Source: Aldehydirespirator sp965204415 (GTDB lineage: Bacteria; Actinomycetota; Acidimicrobiia; Acidimicrobiales; Aldehydirespiratoraceae). Taken from it: 64,000 nt of DNA. Of this stretch, positions 1 through 6,305 are shown one piece after another. A program made the position numbers and the translations under genes. The notes under the pieces were generated by a model. That model ran no database searches, was not told where the DNA came from, and was given only the letters and a program-made list of their open reading frames with translations. Positions within the stretch are counted from its first letter, which is position 1, and each line of letters starts with the position of its first letter. The DNA lies in the NCBI GenBank assembly GCA_965204415.1, contig CBDBEL010000003.1, forward strand, positions 124,001 to 188,000, given 5' to 3'.

Positions 1-344
1 TTCTTCAGACCGAGCGCCTGCACAGCGTCGTCGCCGACCGACAGCGCCGAAATACGGTCGCCTCCGTAGACGATCCCCTGCGACAGCATCCCGCGCAGCC
101 GTATCGCCTTCACGCGGTTGTGCTGCGATCCGGCCAGTCGAGGCGGATCGTCGAGTCCGAGCTCCACCACCAGGTCCCAAGGCAGCAGCGATCCCTCCGG
201 GATGTAGGCCACCTTCTGGCCCGATGAGAACTGCCCGATCCGGCAGGCAGCCCGCCAGCCCCCAATGACCGCCATCTCCAGAGCGTCGGCGTTGGGGTGA
301 GGCTCAGCGACATACTCCACGATGGGTGCTGACAATGTGCTCAT
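1..344 (-). CDS. RNA ligase, Rnl5/DRB0094 family (N-terminal part only)
   Basis: Only the first ~114 residues are in the window; the gene continues past the left edge. The ATG lies at 344. The translation has the pattern of the N-terminal OB-fold-like domain of DraRnl-type RNA ligases: HPNADALE near residue 16, then a GQ-x-V-AYIPEGS-LP stretch and RVKAIRLRGMLSQGI near residue 82, matching the family's 'NRVKA-KLRG-LSQG' signature. The family seals nicked RNA using ATP, but the nucleotidyltransferase core with its catalytic Lys lies outside the window and cannot be checked. The gene is preceded by a short AT-rich stretch (345-400) that is probably its promoter region. Recognition is by pattern memory; fairly sure. 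Confidence 0.72.
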   Translation of the reverse strand, partial: MSTLSAPIVEYVAEPHPNADALEMAVIGGWRAACRIGQFSSGQKVAYIPEGSLLPWDLVVELGLDDPPRLAGSQHNRVKAIRLRGMLSQGIVYGGDRISALSVGDDAVQALGLK

Positions 345-422
345 AGCTTTTAAGCTATCAACATGTTAACTCAATAACAATTGGGATATCAGATAGAACT
401 CCCCGGCCATGAGCGTTGGGCC
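345..422. promoter_or_regulatory. AT-rich intergenic region, probable promoter of the RNA ligase gene
   Basis: This 78-bp gap contains the only clearly AT-rich stretch in the first 10 kb, with small palindromes AGCTTTTAAGCT (347-358) and GTTAAC. It lies upstream of the RNA ligase start and downstream of the acyl-CoA synthetase stop. No clear -35/-10 pair could be fixed by eye, so the promoter call is inference. Confidence 0.35.
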
Positions 423-1973
423 CTACTTGGTGAGGTTCAGGACAGCTGGGGGGTCCACGCCACGGAGGTGGTGCTTGTTGACCTTGTGGGTGGCGGTCTT
501 GGGAAGGTGGTCGAGGACCTCGAGGTAGCGGGGTTGGCAGAAGTCCGGGAGGGTCGCCTGGCAGTGGCGCAGCAGTTCGGCCGGGTCGATGGTCTGACCG
601 GCCTCGGCCACCACCACCAGCTTGACGTCCCACTCCCCCAGCTCTGAGGGCACCCCCACCGCGGCGCACTCGGCCACGGCCCCGAGGGTGCACACCGCCC
701 GCTCGACCTCGGTGGAGGAGATCATCTCGCCCCGGCGCCGGATGGCGTCGGCGGCCCGGTCGACCCAGCGGATGTAGCCATCGGACTCGATGGTGGCCAG
801 GTCCCCGGTGTGGAACCACAGGTTCCAGAACGCGGCGAGGGTGGCCTCGGGCTGGCGGTGGTAGCCGGTCATCATCACGCCGGGCACGCGGGGCCGCACC
901 ACGAGCTCGCCCACGGTGCCGGCGGGCACCTCGTTGTCGTCGGCGTCCACCACCGCCACCTCGTACTGGGGCACCGGCCGGCCCGAGGCCCGGTAGCGCA
1001 TCGGGTCGTCGGGGCTGGTGGTGGCGAAGTGGCCGGTCTCGGTCATGGCGAACCCGGTCACCAGCCGCAGCCCGAACCGCTCCTCGAAGTCCGCCCGGCG
1101 GTCCATGGGTATCCCGGCCGCGCCGTGCATCATCCGCACCCGGTGGTCCCGGTCGGCGGAACCTGGCTCCTGGCGCAGCAGGATCGACGACACCGCCCCC
1201 ACCACGCCCACCTCGGTGGCCCCGGAGCGGCGCACCTGGTCCCAGAAGCTGCTGGCCGAGAACCGCGACACCAGCGCCACCCGGCCTCCCATCACCAGCG
1301 CGGTGCCCAGCGAGGAGAACCGGGCGTTGACGTGGTACAGCGGCAGCGCCGAGAACATCACGTCGCCGGTGCCGAGCCCCCACTGCTCGATCTTGATGCG
1401 GGCCTGCTCTATGGGGAACGCCTGGGGAAGGACCGCGCCCTTGGCCGGACCGGTGGTGCCCGACGTGTAGATGATGTTCATCGGATCGCCCGGCCCCGGC
1501 GGCCTGAACGGCGGCGGTGAGTGGCCGGATCGCCGAAGCTCCTCGTAGTCGATGACAGTCAGTCCCGGCTGCGGCTCGCCGCGCCAGACGACCGTCTGCA
1601 CGGCGGGCGCGGACGGCAGTTGCTCGGCGACGCGGTCGGCGAGCGAGCTGTCGACGATCAGCGTCCGGGCTCCGGAGTGATCGAGCACGTGGGCCAACTG
1701 CTGGCCCCGCAAGCCAGCGTTAACGGGACACTCCACCGCGCCGAGTCGCAGCAGCGCCAGCATGGTGACGACTGCTTCGGGATGGTTGGGGGACATGTGG
1801 CAGACCACCTCGCCCGCCGCGACCCCGGCCAAGGCCAGCCCGCCGGCCAGGCCCTCGGCCGCACCGACCAGCTCGGCCCAACTCCACAGGTCGCCGTCGA
1901 AGTCGAGCACCACCCGGTCGGGATACTCGCCAGCCCGCGCCCGGCACAGCGACCACAGATCTCGGTGTCCCAT
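423..1973 (-). CDS. AMP-forming acyl-CoA synthetase (last gene of the ketone-carboxylase operon)
   Basis: A 516-residue member of the ANL adenylating family, activating a carboxylic acid to its acyl-CoA through an acyl-AMP. Visible motifs are the P-loop YTSGTTGPAKG near residue 165, the A5 motif TETGH near 290, the A7/A8 region WFHTGDL and RRGEMISSTEVE, and a C-terminal Lys in the KTATHKVNK segment that fits the A10 catalytic lysine. The open frame extends to 2111, but that extension translates the 47-bp palindromic repeats; ATG 1973 gives the normal family N-terminus. As the last gene of an operon with acetone-carboxylase-like and thiolase-like genes, it could activate the carboxylated ketone (a beta-keto acid). 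The substrate is not readable from sequence. Confidence 0.85.
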   Translation of the reverse strand: MGHRDLWSLCRARAGEYPDRVVLDFDGDLWSWAELVGAAEGLAGGLALAGVAAGEVVCHMSPNHPEAVVTMLALLRLGAVECPVNAGLRGQQLAHVLDHSGARTLIVDSSLADRVAEQLPSAPAVQTVVWRGEPQPGLTVIDYEELRRSGHSPPPFRPPGPGDPMNIIYTSGTTGPAKGAVLPQAFPIEQARIKIEQWGLGTGDVMFSALPLYHVNARFSSLGTALVMGGRVALVSRFSASSFWDQVRRSGATEVGVVGAVSSILLRQEPGSADRDHRVRMMHGAAGIPMDRRADFEERFGLRLVTGFAMTETGHFATTSPDDPMRYRASGRPVPQYEVAVVDADDNEVPAGTVGELVVRPRVPGVMMTGYHRQPEATLAAFWNLWFHTGDLATIESDGYIRWVDRAADAIRRRGEMISSTEVERAVCTLGAVAECAAVGVPSELGEWDVKLVVVAEAGQTIDPAELLRHCQATLPDFCQPRYLEVLDHLPKTATHKVNKHHLRGVDPPAVLNLTK

Positions 1974-2019
1974 GGCGCTCACAACCCGCCGTCCACCGTC
2001 ACCCGAGCCACCAGCACGG

Positions 2020-2066
2020 GAACTGGCAGCAAAATGCACGCATAGCGAGCAAAACGCTGCGAATTC
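2020..2066. repeat. 47-bp imperfect palindromic repeat, copy 1
   Basis: The sequence begins GAACTGGCAGC and ends GCTGCGAATTC, which are near-inverted arms around a partly self-complementary centre (TGCACG...CGAGCA). A second copy with a single mismatch lies at 2092-2138. A more diverged copy of exactly the same 47-bp length is at 41298-41344. All copies are intergenic, just upstream of a gene start. Confidence 0.75.
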
Positions 2067-2091
2067 GACCAGTGCCCGCCAGGCCCCTTGG

Positions 2092-2138
2092 GAACTCGCA
2101 GCAAAATGCACGCATAGCGAGCAAAACGCTGCGAATTC
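2092..2138. repeat. 47-bp imperfect palindromic repeat, copy 2
   Basis: Direct copy of 2020-2066, offset by 72 bp, differing only at one base in the left arm (AACTC instead of AACTG). The pair fills the gap between the acyl-CoA synthetase start (1973) and the DUF35 stop (2158). A hairpin role in mRNA or a REP-like mobile origin are both possible. Confidence 0.75.
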
Positions 2139-2157
2139 GGCGACAAGCTGGACCTGG

Positions 2158-2568
2158 TCACGGCACGACCCGGAACATGGGCAGGGTCACGTCCTCGGAC
2201 CTGTCCTCGAACACCACCTCGACCCGGTCGCCGATGGTGAGGCTGTCAATGTCGGGCGCCACGATATTGGCTAGCAGCCTGGGACCCTCGTCCAGCTCGA
2301 TCACCGCCACCACGTAAGGCACGTCGTCGGCCCAGGTGTCGTCGTAGAAGGCAACGTGGACCTCGGTGAACGTCCACACCGTTCCGGTGCCGCTCACCGG
2401 TCGCCACGATAGGTCGCGGCTCCAGCAGGCGGGGCAACTCTCCCGGGGCGGGAAGAACACCAGCCCCCAGTCATCGCAGTACGGCAGCACCAGCTCGTGG
2501 CGGGCGGCGGCCTCCCAGTACGGCGCGGTCGCCGTGTCGTTGAGGTCGGGGCGGGGCTTGGCGGTCAC
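2158..2568 (-). CDS. DUF35 OB-fold/zinc-ribbon partner of a thiolase-like enzyme
   Basis: A 136-residue protein with the usual DUF35 layout: an N-terminal helix, a rubredoxin-like zinc ribbon with C-x2-C (CPAC near residue 45; the first knuckle is reduced to a lone Cys near residue 30), then an OB-fold domain with the family phrase GTVWTFTEVH and PYVVAVIELDEG. In actinobacteria such proteins form complexes with thiolase-fold partners, as in the ChsH2 C-terminal domain with Ltp2, and help bind the acyl-CoA. The start is GTG at 2568, overlapping the stop of a 22-codon mini-ORF (GTGA). The thiolase-like gene lies just upstream. Confidence 0.8.
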   Translation of the reverse strand: MTAKPRPDLNDTATAPYWEAAARHELVLPYCDDWGLVFFPPRESCPACWSRDLSWRPVSGTGTVWTFTEVHVAFYDDTWADDVPYVVAVIELDEGPRLLANIVAPDIDSLTIGDRVEVVFEDRSEDVTLPMFRVVP

Positions 2569-2633
2569 CGGTCACTCCCTGCCACCCGCTCGTCCCGGGT
2601 AGTCCCGCCGCGCCCACCGGGCTTGGCGGTCAC
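2565..2633 (-). CDS. 22-codon junction mini-ORF created by a 65-bp duplication
   Basis: The thiolase-like gene ends in GTGA; its GTG opens this ORF, which reads MTAKPGG... and closes with a second GTGA that opens the DUF35 gene (MTAKPRP...). The 17-18 bp around both junctions (CCGGTGACCGCCAAGCCC) are the same, with a 65-bp period (3x22-1). The mini-ORF therefore looks like a duplicated gene boundary kept in a translatable frame rather than a functional peptide. Translation is inferred only from the overlaps. Confidence 0.45.
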   Translation of the reverse strand: MTAKPGGRGGTTRDERVAGSDR

Positions 2634-3790
2634 CGGCCCCGTCCCAGCACCATCGTCGAGAAGGTGGAGAACACGCCGCCGTTTCCGTGGGCCACCACCA
2701 CCTCGGCGCCGTCCACCTGGCGGCGGCCGGCCGAGCCCTGGAGCTGGCGCACCGCGTCGAGCAGGTGGAACACGCCGCCGGCGTGGCCGTGCGACAGCAT
2801 CCCGCCGTGGAGGTTCACCGGACAGTCCGAGCCCAGCGCCAGCGCCCCCGACTCGGCGTACGGCCCGCCCTCGCCCTCGCCGCACAGGCCGAGGGCCTCC
2901 ACCCCGGCCACCACGCTGAAGGTGCAGGCGTCGTGGATGTAGACCGCGTCGGCATCGGCGACAGTCAGACCGGCCCGGTCGAAGGCCCTGGCCGCGGCCA
3001 CCGGCCCGCCCATCTCGTGCAGGTCGGGAGCTTGCGAAGCGGTGTGATGGGTGACCGCCGAGCCGAAGCCGAGGACCCGGGCATAGGGCACTCCGAGGCT
3101 GCGGGCCCGATCGATGGACGTGACCACGAAGGCCCCGCCGGCGTCGGAGATCAGCGAGCAGTCGAGCCGGCGCAGCGGTGATGAGATCATGGGCGACGCC
3201 TGGTGGTCGGCCAGGGTGATCGGCTCGCGCTTGTGGGCGTTGTCGTTGAGCGAGGCATGGTGCCGGGAGGTCACCGCCACCGCGCCCAGCTGCTCGCTGG
3301 TGGTGCCGTAGCGGTGCATGTGGCGCTGCGCGAAGAGGGCGTAGCCGCTGATCATGGCGATCTGGCCGTAGGGAGCCTCGAAGTCCTCGCCGCCGGTGAG
3401 GGTGCCCGGCGCCCGTCCCCGGCCGGAGCGGCGGATCGAGATGCCGTTCTCGCCGTAGGTGCACAGCGCGGCGGTGCACATGCCGGCGTCGATGGCGGCG
3501 GCCACGTTGAGCAGGGCGGTGTGGTGGGTGCCGGGGCCGCCCACGTCGGTGACCACCGCCAGTTCGGGCTGCAGACCCAGATGCTCCGCCACCCGGGCCG
3601 CGTGAAGCATCATCGCCTGGGAGTAGCCGGGGAACGAGAACACCCCGTCGATGTCGCCCTTGTCCAGCCCGGCTGCGGCCACCGCGGCCACGCCTGCCTC
3701 GACCTGAAGGCTGATGGCGCTGCGTCCCGGCAGCTTGCCGATGGCCGTCTCGGCCACACCCACGATGGCGATGCCGTCCAGCACGCTCAA
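2630..3790 (-). CDS. Thiolase-like / lipid-transfer-protein-type C-C lyase
   Basis: 386 residues if started at TTG 3790, which overlaps the preceding stop (TTGA) and gives the family start SVLDGIAIVGVAETAIGK. The fold is thiolase-like (SCP-x/Ltp2 type), with motifs GVFSFPG, PYGQIAMISGYALFAQRHM, DAVYIHDACTFSV and NLHGGMLSHGHAGG near the C-terminus. Where true thiolases carry the acylated Cys, this protein reads VGGPGTHH with no Cys, so a Claisen thiolase mechanism is doubtful; retro-aldol cleavage as in Ltp2 is possible. It is paired with the DUF35 gene downstream. A GTG at 3808 is an alternative start. The substrate is probably the CoA ester made by the operon's synthetase. Confidence 0.75.
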   Translation of the reverse strand: MSVLDGIAIVGVAETAIGKLPGRSAISLQVEAGVAAVAAAGLDKGDIDGVFSFPGYSQAMMLHAARVAEHLGLQPELAVVTDVGGPGTHHTALLNVAAAIDAGMCTAALCTYGENGISIRRSGRGRAPGTLTGGEDFEAPYGQIAMISGYALFAQRHMHRYGTTSEQLGAVAVTSRHHASLNDNAHKREPITLADHQASPMISSPLRRLDCSLISDAGGAFVVTSIDRARSLGVPYARVLGFGSAVTHHTASQAPDLHEMGGPVAAARAFDRAGLTVADADAVYIHDACTFSVVAGVEALGLCGEGEGGPYAESGALALGSDCPVNLHGGMLSHGHAGGVFHLLDAVRQLQGSAGRRQVDGAEVVVAHGNGGVFSTFSTMVLGRGR

Positions 3791-3864
3791 CGCGACCGCT
3801 CCCACCCGCCACACAGAACGAGCCACACGCCAGCCACACCGCCGATGCCCTCCAGCACGCTCAA
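3787..3864 (-). CDS. 25-codon junction mini-ORF created by a 74-bp duplication
   Basis: The HyuA-like gene ends WERSR-stop with TTGA; the TTG opens this ORF, which also ends WERSR-stop with TTGA and so hands over to the thiolase-like gene. About 36 bp (3772-3807 and 3845-3880) are repeated with a single mismatch at a 74-bp period (3x25-1). Two boundaries of identical structure in series point to tandem duplication of the stop/start junction. Whether the peptide is made is unknown. Confidence 0.45.
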   Translation of the reverse strand: MSVLEGIGGVAGVWLVLCGGWERSR

Positions 3865-5459
3865 CGCGACCGCTCCCACAGCAGGCTCTCGCCGTCGACG
3901 TTCCGGGCCGTCCAGCCAGCCGGGATCGCATGGACAGCACCCGAGATGTTGACCAGCGCAGGACCGACGATCTCGCCATCGGATTCCGAGCCGGCCGCGG
4001 GGAGGTCCGGTGCCGGCGCGGCCGGCTGCCGATCCGAGGCGTCGTCGCCCAAGCCGGCCGCGGCTTCGAGCACGCCGCGGGCACTGAAGACGCCGCCCGC
4101 CGCGAACGACCGGACCCGGCCGATGCCGGCCTGCTCCGCCACCGCGCCGGCGTGCAGTCCGCCGGCCCCGCCGAACGCGTATAGGGTCACCTCGCCAGGA
4201 TCGATCGCCGCGCCGGACAGCACCGACGCGATGGCGTCGGCGGCCTTGGCGTGGGCGGCCGCATGCACCTGGCGGGCCGCGGCGACCGGATCACCGCCGG
4301 CCAGCGGGGCCAGCGCGGCTGCGGCCAGCTCCGCGTCGAGCACGATGTCGCCGGGGAGCGACTGCCCGTCGGCCAGCAGCCCCAGCACCACGTCGGCGTC
4401 GGTGAGGGTCGGTTCGGTGCCGCCCCGACCGAATGCGGCCGGCCCGGGAACCGCCCCAGCGCTGGCCGGCCCCACCGTGACCGTCCCCGAACCGTCCGCC
4501 GAAGCAACGGACGACCCGCCCAGTCCGACCGACACGATCCCGGGCACCGGCAGCCAGACCCGCACGCCCCGGATCTCCGGCGCCTTCTCCACCTCGTAGG
4601 ACCCGTCGCGCACCAGGCCCAGGTCTAGGGTGGTGCCGCCCATGTCGAAGCCGACCACCACTGCGTCGCCGTGACGGCGGGCCTCGGCCGCGGCCAGACC
4701 CAGCCCGGCGGCCGGACCAGAGCTGTAGGTGCTGATGGCGGTGGTGCGGGGCATCCGGCTGAACGTGCCGTCGGACCGGGCCGCTAGCAGCGGAACCGCC
4801 AGCCCGGCCTGCTGGAGGAGGCCCTCGGTGCGGTACAGCAGCTTGGCCATGGGCCGGCTCAGGTAGGCGTTGACGAGGGCGGTGCTTGCCCGCAGCTCGT
4901 CGTCGCCGGCGTCGGCGATCTCCCATCCGAGCGTCAGGGGCATCGACCGCAGGTAGTGGACCGGGTACCGGTCCCGTACCAGCTCACGCAACTCCGCCTC
5001 GGTCTGTCGATGCGGGCCCCGCAGACTCACCACCGTGTGGCGCACGCCCTGCTGGACGAGGTCCCGGCACAGCCCCAGCACGTCCTCGGCCGCGGCCTCG
5101 GGGTCGACGCCGACCACATGGTCGGCTCGCACGAAGACCCCCACCGCGGGGGCGGGCTCGCTCGGCCCGTACAGCGACTTCTCGGCCCCCGCCTCCACCA
5201 TCAGACCTACCGGGTCGCCGGTGCCGGTGACCACCGCGTTGGTGCCGATGGTGGTGGCCAGCCGGAACAGACCGATGCCGCCCAGGAAGTCCTCCAGGGA
5301 CACGTCGAAAGCCTCGGCCCCCTCGGCCAGGCACGCCATCACCGAGCGGGTCAGGTCGAAGTGGGTGGTGGGGACCTTGGCCGCCACCACCTGCTGACCG
5401 TCGGAGAAGTACCCGTCGGTGAAGGTCCCGCCCATGTCTATGCCCACCGAGTAGGTCAC
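3861..5459 (-). CDS. HyuA-family (hydantoinase A / oxoprolinase) ATPase-like subunit, short form
   Basis: 532 residues, shorter than the ~680-720 of typical HyuA/AcxA. The N-terminus has the acetate/sugar-kinase-fold phosphate motif GIDMGGTFTDGY and TTIGTNAV near residue 70; the second half has VVGFDMGGTTLDLGLV near 260 and a glycine-rich SVGLGGSSVA. GTG 5459 overlaps the previous stop (GTGA). Relatives are the ATP-binding subunits of N-methylhydantoinase, 5-oxoprolinase and acetone/acetophenone carboxylases. There is already a full-length HyuA in this operon at 8486-10729, so this may be an auxiliary subunit. Confidence 0.82.
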   Translation of the reverse strand: MTYSVGIDMGGTFTDGYFSDGQQVVAAKVPTTHFDLTRSVMACLAEGAEAFDVSLEDFLGGIGLFRLATTIGTNAVVTGTGDPVGLMVEAGAEKSLYGPSEPAPAVGVFVRADHVVGVDPEAAAEDVLGLCRDLVQQGVRHTVVSLRGPHRQTEAELRELVRDRYPVHYLRSMPLTLGWEIADAGDDELRASTALVNAYLSRPMAKLLYRTEGLLQQAGLAVPLLAARSDGTFSRMPRTTAISTYSSGPAAGLGLAAAEARRHGDAVVVGFDMGGTTLDLGLVRDGSYEVEKAPEIRGVRVWLPVPGIVSVGLGGSSVASADGSGTVTVGPASAGAVPGPAAFGRGGTEPTLTDADVVLGLLADGQSLPGDIVLDAELAAAALAPLAGGDPVAAARQVHAAAHAKAADAIASVLSGAAIDPGEVTLYAFGGAGGLHAGAVAEQAGIGRVRSFAAGGVFSARGVLEAAAGLGDDASDRQPAAPAPDLPAAGSESDGEIVGPALVNISGAVHAIPAGWTARNVDGESLLWERSR

Positions 5460-6175
5460 GGGCGGACCACCGCCTGGGCCAGCGCACGCGACCCGTGCCG
5501 GACCACGTCGGGGACGACGCCGGGATCGAGGGGTGCCGTGAGGACCTCACCGGGATCGCTGGCGGGTCGTACCCGGTCCAGCCAGTGATCCAGTGCCGCG
5601 GGCGAGTCGAACGCCTCGGCCGGCAGGAAGCCCATGCCCGGCGAGCAGCCCCGGTCGGACGCCCAGTGTCGGTAGCCCAACGACTCCACCCCGTCGAGGC
5701 CGCCGGCGACGAGCACCAGGTCGATCCGCAGGTGCGCGGCCGCGTTGAGGAGCGGACGGTGGGACTCGGCCGCATCGTCCTCGCTGACCGTCGGTGGACC
5801 GCCGTCCTCCACGATCGCGATCCGGCCCACCCCGCAGTCGCTCAGCGCCCGGATCCTGTCGACGGCGTCATCGGAGGCGTCGTCCAGGAGGTCCTGCGGG
5901 TCAGCGCTGCCGGCGAGGCCGACCGATGCGCTCGCGGCCAGCGGTCCCCGCACCACTCCGAGAACGGGAAGCGCTCCCGGTGTCGCCACCAGACCGGCCG
6001 TCACCGCGTCGGCATCGGCGACCTCGTCGGGTGTGGGCGCACAGCACCAGGCCAGCCCCAGGGCCCTCGACCCCTCGTCGATGCAGCGGACCTGGCCGTC
6101 GAGGTCGTCGGGCCAGGACCGGCCGAGCGAGGCCGCGCAGACCTGCGGCGGCACCAGGGCAGTAAACCGGCTCAC
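5456..6175 (-). CDS. Unrecognised 239-residue operon protein (possible TIM-barrel fragment)
   Basis: Not confidently recognised. GTG 6175 is chosen because it overlaps the stop of the preceding 41-codon ORF (GTGA) and the stop overlaps the next start (GTGA), as at other junctions here. The sequence is soluble and acidic, with strand-like segments such as GVGRIAIVEDG and IDLVLVAGGLDGVESLG and a closing region PGMGFLPAEAF. The pattern is weakly reminiscent of uroporphyrinogen-decarboxylase/MetE-type barrels, but no metal-binding Cys/His motif stands out. Its position between HyuB and HyuA genes suggests a role tied to the carboxylase-like complex. Confidence 0.5.
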   Translation of the reverse strand: MSRFTALVPPQVCAASLGRSWPDDLDGQVRCIDEGSRALGLAWCCAPTPDEVADADAVTAGLVATPGALPVLGVVRGPLAASASVGLAGSADPQDLLDDASDDAVDRIRALSDCGVGRIAIVEDGGPPTVSEDDAAESHRPLLNAAAHLRIDLVLVAGGLDGVESLGYRHWASDRGCSPGMGFLPAEAFDSPAALDHWLDRVRPASDPGEVLTAPLDPGVVPDVVRHGSRALAQAVVRP

Positions 6176-6297
6176 CGACCCCGCCCCGTGCGTTCGGTGT
6201 GCGGAAACCCGCGGTCCAGGCCAATGACCGCACCCAGAACCGGGAGGCAGGTCATCGGTGCCACGAGCCGGGTCACCGGTGCCACGAGCCGGGTCAT
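6172..6297 (-). CDS. 41-codon junction ORF with 7-residue N-terminal repeats
   Basis: It starts at ATG 6297 inside the HyuB stop (CGATGACC) and ends at a GTGA that opens the next gene. The boundary is present three times at a 21-bp period (start-like codons at 6297, 6276 and 6255), giving the peptide start MTRLVAP VTRLVAP MTCLPVL. Because 21 is a multiple of three, the repeat stays in frame. No domain is recognisable. This is either a small coupling ORF or an N-terminal remnant left by duplication. Confidence 0.45.
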   Translation of the reverse strand: MTRLVAPVTRLVAPMTCLPVLGAVIGLDRGFPHTERTGRGR

Positions 6298-6305
6298 CGG
6301 TGCCA
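6253..6305. repeat. 21-bp tandem repeat of a stop/start junction (2.5 copies)
   Basis: The unit (plus strand GTCAYCGGTGCCACGAGCCGG) contains an overlapping stop/start on the minus strand. The last copy differs where it enters the HyuB coding end (GCCATGCGCCGG). It belongs to the set of duplicated operon junctions in this window. Confidence 0.8.

Noticed and set aside
358..1383. Long minus-strand open frame of 341 codons overlapping the acyl-CoA synthetase
   Set aside because: It is Arg/Gly/Pro-rich without family motifs, a typical off-frame shadow in GC-rich DNA; the synthetase frame has all ANL motifs.
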